DNA from: Anaeramoeba flamelloides
Taxonomy: Eukaryota; Metamonada; Anaeramoebidae
Length of the DNA: 64,000 nt
Assembly (NCBI GenBank): GCA_027625915.1
Contig: JANTQA010000030.1
Span: 2,046,001-2,110,000 of the forward strand
Direction of reading: 5' to 3'
Part shown: positions 44,437 through 59,000 of the stretch, piece by piece
Numbering within the stretch: the stretch's first letter is position 1
Layout: each line of letters starts with the position of its first letter
Translations under genes and position numbers: made by a program
The notes under the pieces: generated by a model
What the model was told of the DNA's origin: nothing
What the model saw: only the letters and a program-made list of their open reading frames with translations
The model's database searches: none

Positions 44437-44633
44437 CAGTCAGTTCGACTTTTAAGTCACGTACTGAAACGAAATTTAAGGAACAAAAATAATCACAAAT
44501 TAAAGCCCATTTTTTGGAAATTTTTTTTTTTACAATTTATTTTACTAGAATTTGAATTTTGTGCTTTAATTTGAGATTATTTTTGTACCTTAAATTTTGT
44601 TGCAGTTTGTGACTTTAAAAGTGGAACTGACTG
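44437..44633. mobile_element. Foldback MITE, Tc1/mariner-like, copy C
   Basis: 197 bp between TA dinucleotides (44435-36, 44634-35). Ends CAGTCAGTTCGACTTTTAAG and CTTTAAAAGTGGAACTGACTG-type inverted complement; same internal palindrome as copy B. Inserted in the tail of R1 copy c, and followed by a (TA)n run (44635-44656). Confidence 0.9.
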
Positions 44634-44791
44634 TATATATATATATATATATATATCCCTTAGCACCCAGGATTTGCCTAAATTTCATCAAGTTTATTAA
44701 AAAAAGATTTACAATGATACTGATGTATTAATATATTTATTTTCTTATTTGTCTCTAATCCAGATTTGTATTATAATAAAAAGTCAAAATA

Positions 44792-45210
44792 AACTCTTTT
44801 TCAAAAATTATGACTTGCCTGAAATAATAAATTGAAAAAAAAAACAATTATCCTTTAGTATTCAAGAACAATTAATAACTAAATCTGAGTTTTAATTCAC
44901 TTTTAAGTCATTCTAAATCTATAAAAGCCTGATATATTAAAAATTAAAAAAAAATAAAACCAAAAACTAAAAAAAATGTGAGTCACAATTTTTGAAATGA
45001 GCCTTTCGGATTTTTTATTACTGAACTTTCACTGAAAAAAAGTTAACAACAAGATTTTTTATGAATAATTAAATTCATTTTCAAAGACATTACATAGTCG
45101 AAATTTTCTTAGTGATTATTTGCCTTTTCGAAGATCTCTTTTTTTTTTCCGCATTGATCTTTTAAAAAAAAAAAAAAGAAAAGAAAAATAAAAGAAAAAA
45201 AAAAAAAAAG

Positions 45211-45245
<35 letters not shown>

Positions 45246-45449
45246 AAAAAAAAAGAAAAGAAATCAAAAAAAAAGAAAAACAAAAGAAAAACAAAAATTT
45301 GAAAAAGTAAAACTAAAATTTGCAGAATTAGAAAAAATGATTCTCATCCAAAAATTTGGAAAATATTTTTTGTAAAAAATACTGGAATAAACCCTCAAAA
45401 CAACTTCCATTAACATTATAAAGCGAGTCAAATTTTTTGAAAAATAGTT
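44792..45449. mobile_element. TIR element R4, copy 3 (best preserved)
   Basis: 658 bp flanked by TA on both sides. The left TIR AACTCTTTTTCAAAAATTAT and the right TIR (reverse complement AACTATTTTTCAAAAAATTT) match over about 27 bp, ending in GACTxGC. The core is an A/G homopurine tract (45166-45290). No transposase frame, so it is a MITE-like element. Confidence 0.85.
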
Positions 45450-46310
45450 TAGTTCAAAGATAAATTAGTTATGTTATTGTTTTTTTTTAAAATTGGAAAA
45501 ACAAATAATAATAATTCATTTTTACATTTTTTTTAAAGATTTTTATTATTATAATAATTTTTTAAATCAGAAATTTTATTACAGTAATAGTAATTCAAAA
45601 TTCAACAAATTGATTTATTAATCATAATAATCAAAGAACGTTGTTAATTTTATGATAAAAAAAATAAAAAAAAAATATATTACCAAAAAAAAATCAATAA
45701 ATATCCAATCAAGAGAAAAAAGAAATTTATTTCTTAATGCTAAAATTAAAAGTTTAATCTGGATAATTTTCTAAAACTTTTATTTAAGCAATAGAAATTA
45801 CTAAAAAAAAAAAAAAAAAAAAAAAAATTGTAAAATAATTTCGTTTATGAATTTGGAATTAAACAAATATAAACTTGTTAAGAGATAAAATACTCAACCC
45901 GAAATTAAAAAAAAAAAATAAAAAATAACTCTTAAATATTACTCAAAGAACATAAAATAATCTTCGAAACCAATTTATTTTTTTGAATTTTGTTATGGGT
46001 AAAAATTTGAATCATATATTTGTGAAATTTGAATTTTTCCTATATAAATTAATCCAGATCTTGGAAAATAAGTTCTGATATTATGGCCTCTAATTCAATA
46101 ATCTTGTTTATTTTATATCTAGATTTTAAAAAGTCAAGAATTAAAAAATACTAAAAATTAAAAAAAAAAAATCAATTATTAATCTGACTCGAACTATTGA
46201 CCAAATCATATAAATTTGTAAAAAATTCTTGTTGAAAAAATTTCCAAATTTTACAATGAAAAAAAATATTATTTTTTTTTCAAATTTAATTTATATTTTT
46301 TTTTATTTTC
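45450..46310. other. AT-rich stretch, possible LINE debris
   Basis: Between R4 and a LINE coding remnant. Short phrases such as DIMASNSIILFILYL on the plus strand may be part of the same LINE copy. Otherwise unrecognised. Confidence 0.35.
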
Positions 46311-46430
46311 AAATTATTTAGAATCAAATATAGATATTGTTATTGAATGTAAATCAGTAGATAAAACAATTTTTCTATGTGATGTCAAAATAACTTTTGT
46401 AATGAATAAATTATTTAATCAAGTATTTTA
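46311..46430 (+). mobile_element. LINE C-terminal remnant
   Basis: The plus-strand frame reads ESNIDIVIECKSVDKTIFLC then DVKITF, followed by a stop. Segments of the form (P)DIVI...xxxDVxIP occur near the C-terminus of several LINE polyproteins, downstream of the zinc knuckle. It is flanked by decayed AT-rich sequence with related scraps (about 45960-46140). Low length, hence modest confidence. Confidence 0.4.
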
Positions 46431-47145
46431 GGCAATTTTAGTATACAAAGTCCCCCAAAAAATTTCCAGTAAAGTATGATGTGTTTTAATGATTAAAACT
46501 AAGAGGTTTTTGATGTCTAGACAAACTATTACAAAAAAAAAAAAATTAAAAAATTTTTGTTGACAAAATTTGGATAGAAAAATAAAATCACCATAACCAA
46601 AAAAAGAATTTACCAATGTTGAAAATTTTTTTTCAAGTTATTTTTTTATTGTAAGTACCAATACAATTTTTAATTATAAATTTTTCTTTCTAAGATAATT
46701 TTTTATCAATTCTATATCTTATAATCCTTTGATAACATTTCAAATTAAAAATTTTGTTTGAAATGTTTTTAGTATATTTGTGGTGCTAAGGGATATCTTG
46801 ATTTATTCAGTATTAATAGTTAAAATAATTTTATATGATCAATTTAGAATAGACAAACCCTTAAAGAGGATTTTTTAAGAAATGTAGTAAAAAATGACAC
46901 TTTTTTGGAAATACCTTCTTATTATAATCAAGTTCCATTATTTTTTTTATCGATATTTTTTGTCTTTTAGACTTCTTTTATTTAAATTCTTAGATTAAAT
47001 GAAAATAATAATAATAATAAAACAAATAAAAATAAAAATGAGAGAATTTATTGAAGAACATTCAATAAAGTATTATTTATCACAAAATGTATTGAGAAAA
47101 TTATGTTAAAAAAAATATTTATTTTTTCGAAAATACAAAGTATTA

Positions 47146-50100
47146 CTAATATATATCCTTCATTTGCTCTTCCATCGTTCCAAAGAGTTTAATTTGTTTT
47201 TCCTATTTGAGAAAAGAATATAATTTTATGGTATTTAGGGATATAATTATTCATAATAATTGATATTTAATATTAAATAAATAAAATTCACAATAAAAAC
47301 TTTGAAAAAGAAGAAAACATTTACCGTTAATTTATTACTTTTTTGTATATACTCCTGAATTTTTTTGATCGTTTGATCTTTTGTTAAAAAAATATGAGAT
47401 AAAATAAAAAAAAAATTACAATGTATTTATTAATTTTTTTTATACAAAAATAAAGTAAAATCAAAAAACAAACCCTTTTCATTTAATTGTTCTACAATTT
47501 CTAGAATATGCATCAAATTTATACTATTGAATTTTTCTTTCTTTTTCCAAAAATCTTTAATCTTTTTAATCAATTGTGCTTTATTTTTATCATCTGTATT
47601 GTATCTTTTGCTTGTTTGAATTAATTGAATGATGTTTTTTACGTAAAAAGTTCTGAGATGCGAATATTGAGGCAATTCAAAAAAATAGTGCTATATTTTT
47701 ATTGGAGAATTAAAAAATATTTAGAATATTTATATTAGAGGATTTAACGATATCTTTGTCAAGTCACAAGAAAGTTTATAAAATTCACAATAAAGTTTCA
47801 AAAATCATGATATTCTCGATCGAATAGCGATATTATAGAAAATCGGAATAATTAATAATATCAGGATAATATGACAAATCGCACGATAATTGTCTAAAAA
47901 TTGTGATAAATTCCAAGGTATCATGGTTAAAAATTAATCTTATGATCTAGCAATAGATGATTTTTGGGCTAATTCAGCAATATTTAAACAATGAAAATTT
48001 TTTTGATCGAAAAATAGATTAGGTGAAAAAAAGTTATTATTTTTAATAGAAAAACAAAAAAGAAATATTCTAAAAATGTTCAAATCAAGAATTTTATTTT
48101 ATTTTCTTTTGATTTGGTTGTCAAATCGATCGATATTTTAGATCAACAAAAGTAATAAAAAAAGAGAAATAATTAGTTTATCAGTTTATTGTAATATTAT
48201 AAATCGGTGATGAATAAAAAGGCTTGTAAAACAACCAACCCTTCACACATTATTTAAAGAAGATGTTCTTGGGTTTAAACATTTTCTTTATTCTAGGAAA
48301 GCTGAAAGTAGGAGGATAACTTTTCTAAAAACTTTCACAACAATCGAGCTCCAGATTAATCACAAATTATTTAGATTTTTTGTACAATTTTTTTCTTCTT
48401 ATTCTTCTTCTACTTCTTCTCATCTTTTTATTTGACAGGAAACAAAATAAGAGTTTTGAGGTTTTTTTTTGATCAATCACCAATAAGAAAGAAAAATACT
48501 CTTTCTTCTTTTTGGTAATTTAACTTGTGAAGGTAATAACTCTCATTTTAAAAAAACACATCTATTTTATATTCAAGTATAATTGTTCAAATAAATGATT
48601 ATTTGTTTGATCATAAAATTCACAAGAGATTTTACTTTTTGTAAAAAATAAAAAATGAAAAGAAAACATTTTTTTTCCACTGCAAAAATTTTAGTCTCAT
48701 TCCGTTTATAAAGCATTATCTTTCTTCCAAACGTTTCAAACACTTGAAAACAATTCACAACCCTTAAAATCCTTTTTAATATTTTTAAAAGTAGAAATAT
48801 TGTAAAAGTCTCAAGACTTGTGAAAGAAAAAGATTTTTTTAAGTGTTAATCCAAAAAAACTATTTTTTGCTGTTTTTCACGATTTTGTTAAAAAAATACA
48901 ATTTAATCTTTCCAAATCTTTATAATTCTTTTTTAAAAAATTATTTTACAAACATGTTTCTGGTTTATTTGCTTTTATAAGTTCATTATATATTTCTTTT
49001 ATATTGCCAGAGATTTAATATTTTGATCATGTGTTAAATTTGAGTATTGGATTCAATTGCAAAAACATCTCTTAGTTGTATAAATATATCTTTGGTAAGT
49101 AAAAACCTTCTAATTAATAATTTGAAATGTTTTGGCACAAATTGTTAATAGCGAATTAACAAAAATTATAAATATCATGAATAAAAATTTGCCTTCGAAT
49201 TTTGAAAATAATTTTATTCAAAATCCAGTTTTTAAGACTTTTTATGACTCTGTCGTGAATATACTGGTGAATCAATTTTAAATGATTGTAAAAGAAGGAA
49301 AAAAATTTTACAATCAAAAAAAAATAATAATTAACCATAAACATAACGTAATTGCAAAAATCCCAATCGAAAAAAAAAAACAATTAAAAGAAAAAAAAAA
49401 GATGTTAATTAGCACCTCTAAATTGTCAAAACTTCGGACTCGAATATTATATTCTTTAAAAGAAATTGAATACAAATTTCTGGCCACACCAAGGTAAATT
49501 TTGGGAATAAAAATACTGCTCGACAATGTTTCTATAATTATTTGATAAAAAAATACTTAATATTTTATAAAAAGGTTTGTACTTTAAAAAAAAATAATCA
49601 AAATACTAATAAACTTAACCATAAAATGAATAGTAAGGATTTTTTTAGATATATTTTAAAAAAAAAATATAGATCATTTTTCTAAAGGATATTAGCCCAG
49701 ATCCAGCATTTAGTTGAAATTGTATTCAAAAGGTATAAATAATCAGGTTAAATGAAAAAAATTGATATTTTTCTCTTTAAAAACAATAAATTAATCAGGT
49801 ATGTGAACACAAAATAATAATAAAGAAATATAATAAGAAACGAAAAAAAAAGATATTTTTTAGGAGTTTGTCAAGGAGATCCGTTATCTCCATTATTATT
49901 TGGGTTTATTACTCATTTTCTCATCTAAAAAAATTAGATGAAAATCACTGACAATATTTGTCTAGAGGTTTGCTGATGATCTATTTTTAATTATGAAAAG
50001 ATCATTCATGTAAATAAATTTTCAAGTTAAAAAATATATATAAAATAAAATTATAAGAGATTTTGGTATGAATCCTAATATTAATAAAACTAACAAAACT

Positions 50101-52283
50101 TTAATTCCAAATGAAATTTCCATCATGGTATTTGACCAGGAAAACGAACTCATTTAAAGTTCAACCTAGATAAAGTTAAAATCAATTTCAAAAAATGAAT
50201 CAATAGCCTACAACAAAATAATTTTTCTAATGGATTAAAAATTCAGTTTTTTTAAAGCTGTATTACATAGTCAACTAGTATATGAATTAGAAATATTTGA
50301 TTTAATTAAAACAGATTTTAAAGATATTGAGGATTGAATAAATAAAAAACTTTCAATATTTTAATTAACAAATCCACAATCCCCAAGGCTTGTTTATAAA
50401 AAAATGAAGCAAAAATTGATCCTGTTAGAATATCAATATATACATGAATATTTAAGCTAAAATTCAAAATACACAGTTTTAATTAATTAATCAGCTATCC
50501 TCCTTTTATAAAAAAAAGAATTTGGAAATATTGATGGGAAACCTCAAATTTTTAAACAACTAGAAATTGAAATAGATAATTTCAGAATTAAAAACTTAGA
50601 AAATAGCCCAAGTTGGAAATGTCGATAGGTTTTCTTGAGTTTTCTGTTTTATTTGTTAAGTTTTCTCGGTTTTTTTGAGTTTTCTATTTATTTTACAAAC
50701 AAAAAGAAAACTCAAGAAGAGCTAATGATGTTTTTTTTTATAATTATTGAAATAACACTAAAAATGAATAAATTTTTGGTTTATTTCAAAAATTAATAAA
50801 AACATAACAAAAAAAAAGGGATTAACAATTCCTCCCTTAAATAATAATAATAAAAAGAAAAAGAAAACAATAGAAAAAAGAAAAAGATAAATTTTTACAG
50901 TCAATAAATTAATGATACAACTTTTCGCTATTTTTTTTTGTATTTCCTTGTTTTTAATTAACCCAAATAAGGATATGGTTTTTAAATGATAATAATGGAA
51001 TTGAGTCAACTCATTCCTTTTTTCAATGTGAGTTTTTAATTTTTTCAGAGAATTTACAAGTTCATCGATAAGTGGATATGTTTGATGGTCATATGTATAA
51101 AAAAATAGATATTCAGAGTAGAGATGATAAATTTTATAATCTCTTTTTTCTATACGTTGAAGGGCTTTGATATAAATAGGGATTTTTTCTTTTAATTTCT
51201 TTATTTCTTGTATATTATTATTTTCATTTATTTTTTTAAAAATATTTAATAATAATTCATATGTTGGATTAAATATTTGTTGGTTATTCTTTCGTAAATT
51301 TCGCAATAATAAAGTGTGAACTGCTTCACTTAAGAACATCTATTATTTTGATATATAAAGGTAAATAAAAAAAAAAAAAAAAGTGATAATTATCGAAATT
51401 AAAAAAAAAAATTTAGATACACAAACTAAACTTTGTTTCTTTCAAAGCTGCCCAAAATTTTTTTCAAATATCAATTATTTTATATATTTGAATGTTGAAG
51501 AACAGATAAGAAATAAGTAGAATAATACATATTAAAGGATTGTTGATATATGTCTGAAAGTAAACTAATTAATCGATAGATTTTCTTAAAAATTGAAAAA
51601 CTCAAATTTCTTAGAGACCCATTGAGAAAAACAAGAATGTTCGTATTGATCCCCCACTGGTTATTTGAATAATAAATAGGAAACAATTTTCACTTTATTT
51701 TCCTTACTTTTCTTTTAGAAATCAAGTCCTCAAACGAAGTAGGTTGGGATTTGTGGTCTCTATTTGAAAAAGGAAATGAAAATTTTTCACATTTATTATT
51801 CAAATATCAGGATCAATGATTGAATAAAATTCCAATAGAAATCAATATCATTTCTCAACAATCATTTACACAGTTTAAATAGCATTAGAATAACATGCTT
51901 TTACCAAGTGGCTATTGATCTTGCAATAATTACAATTTTTGCAACTTAATAACGTGTCAAAAAAAAATGGAAAAAAAAAAACAGCAAAATGTGCAAAAAT
52001 GTGAAAAAATGATTTCAATTTTGAAAATTTCCAAAATAAATTTTTTCTACTAATTTCAATGTAAACCCTTTTCCCACATGCAATTCAACCATTATAACTG
52101 GGCCCCTTTGACTGAAAAATGGTTTATATAAAATACTTTTACAAGGTAGAAAATAAAATTCAAATTTGAGATATTTCATTCTTACTATAAAAAAAATGAA
52201 GACTTGCAACAAGAACACCTTTAAAAATATCAAAAATAAAGATGAAAAAAATAACCTTTTAAAAATCTAAAAAATATTTGTGG

Positions 52284-52319
<36 letters not shown>

Positions 52320-53042
52320 AGAGAGGTTATTCAACAAAAAAGCCTCCGATTTGCCGTTAGGTTTTTTTTAGTTTGAGAAATAAACTAAAAACCAAATAAA
52401 TTTTCAGTTTATTTCTCAAATTAAAAAAAAACTAGGCACTTTTCGTTGGATTTTCCAAAATTTAAAAGAATTAAGTAAAATCTAAGATTTTTCTACATTC
52501 TTTTAAATTCTGGATAAACTCCTTTAGGTTTTTTTTTACTTTTTGAAATGTAAAGAATATTTAAATAAATTTTCAGTTTATTTCTCAAATTAAAAAAAAC
52601 CTAGGCACTTTGGTAGTTTTTTTTTTAATTTGAGAAATAAAAAGAAAATTTATTTAATTGTTGAATTTTTTCTAAAATTAAAAAAAAAACTTAGGCACTC
52701 TACGGCACTGTCTCAAACTTGAAATTTATTTATCGTTTTTGAGTCTAGTTATAAAAATATTTAAAGTTGAAATTTTTCATCAAGTTTTTATATCTGCCTC
52801 TTCTAACGAGAAAATCTAAAGATTATATTAAATTGATAAAAAATGTAATTTTCACTCAAAAATCAAAAATTCTTAGAACTTTAAAAAAAAAATATTCTTC
52901 TCTTAAATACGTTACCTTTGTAAATATTTTAAATAGAATGAAAATATATCTTTTGCAACAATTTCTGAATTTTATTCTTCTTCTTATTATTATTATTAAT
53001 AATCTTATTATTCTTGGTGATATACAACTAAAAAAACTGAAC

Positions 53043-53074
<32 letters not shown>

Positions 53075-56000
53075 CTAATTTTAAAAAACAAATCCGTATT
53101 CATAACAATCAGTGTTTTATATTTACCTTATCTATAAAGTCCAAATTTAAAATTTAAGAAAGTAATGTATTTCATTTAGTCTATAGTTGTTCAAATATTT
53201 AGATCCCTTTATATACAAGATAAAATATGGATGCGATCCAAAAAAAAATCTACATAACACTGAAAAAAACACAACCCATCCAACACTTGTATACAAAAAA
53301 AAATTTTTTTATAAAGTATAAACTTACTTTATTTTTTTAATAACGTTTATTTTTTTACTTTTAATTTCTCTTTTTCATTTTTTTTTTTTTTAAAAAAGTT
53401 ATCTCTTTGTTTATAACCTTGTATATATTCTAATAAGGTTGAAAAAAAACCAAATACATTGAGTTTTTAAGAAAAGTAGGGGATAATTTAGTAAATTCGC
53501 CCCCCCCTTCAATGATGAAAAATGAATAAAAAAATACGATGGAAATTTGAATGATCCCATTTCATATTGTAAAAAATGTAATAATTAAATTAAAAAAAAA
53601 TACATACATTTAGAAAATTTTGTTTTTAGATTAAAAGGCATCAATAAAAGGGATTAAAGAGAGAAATAGAAAATATATTGAATTATTAAAAAATATTTAC
53701 CTCAAAAATTGTTTGATTTTTGTCATTCATTATTAGCAATTCTAAAAAATCATAAGAATAAGTTAAATTTATTTTTTCAACAAATAATTCTAATACTGAT
53801 TCCTTCGGGTTGTTTTGAAAATCATCACTTAAATATTTCATTATCTATTAATTTTTATTTTATTATTATTATTATTAGTTACAAAATTAATAAAAAAAAT
53901 GGTTATTAAAGAAACGTAAACAACAATTAAAATTGATAAAATGGTTAAATTTTACTCAATTGGACAAAAAAAAATATTTTAAATAATGTTTTTAATTTGA
54001 TAATAAGTACTGTTTTATTATAAATATTCTTTGTAAGGTGATATTTTGAGTTAAATCCACATACATACACACACACACACACATATATATATATATTTGT
54101 AAACCATTTTTTAAAAATGACTATTCACTTATAATTTTAATGAAAGTGGGGTTTATGTGGTTTTATCAACTATTCCTCTAATAAAAAATCATTTAAAAAA
54201 TTTAGATCACCTCTTTATAACAAAAATCTAGTTTATATTATGATTTTTAAATAAAAAAAACTAATAATAACTTTCTTATATATGTAATAATTTTTATTTA
54301 TTATTCAAATATTTCTAATTTTTAAATAAATTTTTATTTTTTTTTTTATATTGAAGGGGGGAAATTAATTTCAAAGTACTGGCGTTAGGTTTTCCATAAT
54401 TTAAAAGAATTAAGTAAAATCTTTGATTTCTCTCTATTCTTATGAATTCTGGAAAACCACTGTTCGGTTTTTTTAAAATTTAGAAATTAAAAAAAAACGA
54501 GACACTCTATTGTACTCTACGGAACTTCTCCTAATTTCTAAATTTTTGTTTAGAAATTTCAATAAAGAATCATAATTTTCTTTATCATTAACCAACGATA
54601 AGACAAATAATGAGTCTTTATTTTACATAATATCTGTGTTTATTGTTTTGATTTGGAAACAATCTTCTTGTTATAATCTGAGTTTGGCCTGGAAGAACGA
54701 GAAAAAATGATATTGTTCGAAGTGATATAAGATGATATTGAGGATTTCGAAGAACGATGATTAATATCATCTTAGCACTAGAACAATCTCATTATTTTGA
54801 GTCTGGAAGGAAAACCAAAAAGAAGAATTATAAAAAGTGATTGCTGAACAAATGAAACAATATGAGATGCTATTCATTTTTTCAACTCTGGATCTAACTC
54901 GTCAAAACAAAAAAAAAAAAACAACTAATTTATATTTTTTTAATCGTACTTTGAGGAACTTGTTCTTCAAAGGATCACATTCTCTCAATGTAGTTAGTAA
55001 AAATATTGAAGTTAAATTTTACATTTTCATCATTGGTGACAAAACTTGGTTTAAATTTTACAGAGACAAACTAGATCATCCATCCTTTCAATAAGATTTT
55101 ATTCTATCATTTTCTTTTCCTGCTTGTCAGCCCATTCTTGAAAAAGATCAAACTTAAAAATCTTCATGCATCTATTGGTGTTCTTGACTATGAAGGATTT
55201 TGAACCTTCCTCTCAAATTTCTTGACTTGACAGAGTTAAAAAAAAATGTTAGAGTCAGTTCCACTTTTAAGGCACAAACTTGCTACGGAATTTAAGGCAC
55301 AAAAAAAATCTCAAATTAAGGCACAAAATTTAGATTCAAGTAAAATAAATTGTAAAAAAAAAAATTCCAAAATTTGTGCCTTAATTTGAGATTTTTTTGT
55401 GCTTTAAATTTCGTTGCAAGTTTGTGCCTTAAAAGTGGAACGGACTGTATGTCTTTTTTTTTTTTTTCTTAAATGATAATTTATTTTTCGCCCCCTTTCC
55501 AAAACCTTTTATAAATGGTCTCTTCTTTCTTTTTTCTTCTTTAAAAAAAGAGAACAAACAATTTTTTTTTTTTAAAAAATGATATTGCTTTTTTTTCAAA
55601 AAGAGAAAAAAACAATGTTTGTAAATAGACATTGTTTTCAATAAAGAAATGGAATTTATTCTTTTTCCAAACTTTTCCCAAATGATAAAGCACTTTTTTT
55701 TTATTTTTTATTGAATAAGTATATTGGTTCATTGGACCAAAATATGTTTTCAATTGGTTTTAAATTGAGACACTAGCAAATCTCACTGTTATCAACTAAA
55801 CAACGTCGTAAATAAAAATTTCAAAGTACTGTTAAATAACTTTAAATATCATATTTAAAGACAAATTTATTAGCAAAATACTTCATAATTCACTTTGTTA
55901 GAATTGGATATAAGAAGATCAGAAAATTATCAAACTTTGCCTAATAATACAATGAATTTTTCAAAATCTTTCCACAACAACCACAATGCTATCTTAAACT

Positions 56001-59000
56001 TTTAAGAGTGCTAATCTCTTTTTTATCTGTAGTTATCAAAAATTATTTACTTAAATTTTCTCAAAAAAAAAGTTTATGTTTAAAAAAAAATAAATAGCAA
56101 AGATATTATTCTTTAATTATTTATTTTTTTTTTGTTTATTTGGATTAATTCTTAAATCCAAATTTTTCGATTTTTTTAATATGATGAGTGTTGTTAGGTT
56201 TTTTTTTACTTTTTGAAATGTAAAAGAAAATTTATTTAATTTTCTTTACATTCAAAAAATTAAAAAAAAAAAAAAAAACCTAGGCGCTCTACGGCGCTCT
56301 ACAACATGAGTACCAAGAAAATGATGGATATTTTCAATTATTTCGAGATTAGAATGATTTTTGGATAAGTTACAATATTTTTATTTTTATTCATTTTTCC
56401 CCTGAATGAATCTTCTTTAGATTGGAATGAAGAGTTACAAGGGGAAAAGATCAAGTGGTTACTTGCTAATACTGTGACACTGAAACACAAAAGAAAGAGT
56501 AACTTGAAAATAAAAAAAAAAGTAAAGGCTAAAAATAACTAAAGGTTTGAAGCAAATCAGATCAAAAAAAGAAAAAGAAAAGAAATTACAACATGTTAAA
56601 AAAACGATACCCAAGTGAACATTAATGATCAATTATTGAATTAAAATCAACCAAAAGTATCATGGCTGTGATTTTGGGAGTCCTTAATTAAAGATAGCAT
56701 TGGTTTTTGTTTTTTTTTTTTGATTTTTTACCAATTGCTTCTTATATAAACCCTTTTTAAATTTATTTTTTCTTTTTCCTTTTTAATTTTTTGCTTTTGC
56801 TTTTTAAATAAAAAAAAAAATAGGGTGTGTCTTTCCCTTGAATAATCGTGAAATCTATGTTTTTCATATTAAATTGCCTTTGAGGAAATTTAAGTTAAAG
56901 GACATCTAGAATGTAATTTACACTTCTTCGTCAATAAAAAAGTTAGAATATTTTTTTTAAAAATTTATTCTTATCATAAAGATAAGAATATCTGTTTAGA
57001 TAATTTGTGAAATTTCTTAATTTTAAAATAAAAGTTGAGCCTGCCCATCTTAAATATTATTTTTTGTCGTTAGGTTTTTTTTAATTTATGAAATGAAAGG
57101 AAAATTTTTCATTCTTTTTATTTCTCAAATTTAAAAAAAAAAATACTTTTAGCTTTTCTTGAGTTTTCTGTTTATATGGAAAATCAATATATTTTCGTTA
57201 GGTTTTTTTTGATTTTCTATTAAGCCTAAAGAAAATCAATAGATTTTCGTTAGGTTTTTTTTAACTTGAGAAATAAATAGAAAACCTCAAAAAAAAAAAA
57301 CTAGAACACTTTAAAAATTAAAAAAGTAAAACACTCAAGAAAAACTATGCACTACATGAAACAAATTTTTATTAATATTATTATTATATCTAATGATTTT
57401 TAAATATTCTTGTCCTTTGAATTTTTTTTTTAAATAAATCTGAAATTAGTTAAAAAAATAAAACTCAAAATAATTAATTATAAACTCTTTTTCAGTCAAA
57501 AAGAAACCAGTTAAACTGAAAAAAAAAAAAAAAAATTATATGATTTTTATACAATATTCTTGAAAAAATAAATTATCAATTTTTGTATAAGAATTATAAT
57601 TTCTAATTTTGGAATCAAATTTCCTTTTTCTTTTTCTTTTTTTTTATTTTGTTTTTATTTGATTTTTTGTTTTTTATGAAAGTCAATTTAAAAAAAAAAA
57701 ATAAATAGTTTGAAAATCAAATTAGCATGAAGAAAATTGAGTCTTTGTAATTTTTTAAAAAATTCAAGCCTTTACTATCAAAAAATTTTATTATGAAAAA
57801 TTTTGCAAGAGAAATTAAAATGAAAGAGTTCCAAAAAAATTTTTTTTTTGTTGAAAAATTATTTTTTGTTTGGGTATTACTTTGATGAATATCAACTCCA
57901 AGTCTGAGATTTTAAGTTCTCGTATTTCTAAAGAATTTCATGTATGTAACTCTTATAAAAAAATGAATTTTTGAGTGTGATAGAGTTTATATATTTATAT
58001 ATATTGGAGACTTCTTTAAAAAATGATAATTCATTTCTCATTATTTGATAAAGGGGTTTGTTTATCAAGTTTGATGGAACCTATGGACAAATAAATACTC
58101 TATTACCTTTGGGGTTGGAAATAAATAAATAAGAGTTATTTCTTGTGTTTGTATAATAAATGGGGAAAAAATTTGACTTCATTTTTCGGTTATTCTTTTT
58201 CAAGTGGCATTTTAAAAGAATTAGGTTGTAATTTGTAACTTCTATTTGAAAAAGGAAATAATGAAAATGAAGTGAAATTTTTTTCCTATTTATTTTGCAA
58301 ATACCAGTAGTCCCTAAAGGTTTACAATCCCTAAAATTATGAAAAAACGATTAACTTGTATTGGGAATAGAAACTTGTTATTTTGGTTTATAGTTGATCG
58401 ATCTTGAAATGAGCATGAATTTTAATGGTATTTAAAAAAAAATTATTTATTTCTTTTTTTTTCCAAAATCTGAATTTAAGAGTGTAAGAGGTTGGTAGGA
58501 ATTTAAAAAAAAAATTGATTTTTGGGTTGTCAATTGAAATTTTTATTTCTCTTTTTCTCAATTTCTGAAAAAGTGATAAATTATTTATTAAAGCAACAAA
58601 TATAAACAAAGACTGTATAAAAATTTCAATTGACAACCCAAAAATCAATTTTTTTTATAAATATCTTCCAAATAATTAGTCTTAGATTCTTCAATTCAGA
58701 TTTCGGGAAAAAAAAAGAAATAAATAAATTTTTTTAAATACCACAAAAATTCATGCTCAGCTCAAGATCGATCAACTCTAAATCAAAACAACAAATTTCT
58801 ATTCCCAATACAAGTTAATCTTTTATAAAAATTTGAGGGCTTGTCAACCTTAAATGTCTTTCAGATTATTAATTAAATCTAAGAGGGTCGATTTAAAATT
58901 TTGGAGAAACTGAAGTCAGTTCCTTGTCTATAATAATAGGTTTGTAATAAAAATTAATTGAATAAATAATTACATTTACGGGTTCGTCTAAAAATGCAAC

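Noticed and set aside
52767-53078. Plus-strand 103-codon frame, and the antisense NKIQKLLQKIYF segment as the missing SAPS exon
   Set aside because: The plus frame ends in an (AT)n microsatellite and looks like repeat flank. The antisense segment has no in-frame donor before a stop.
58388-58648. 86-codon minus-strand frame
   Set aside because: It lies entirely across the 58349-58820 palindrome; composition is that of AT-rich repeat, not protein.
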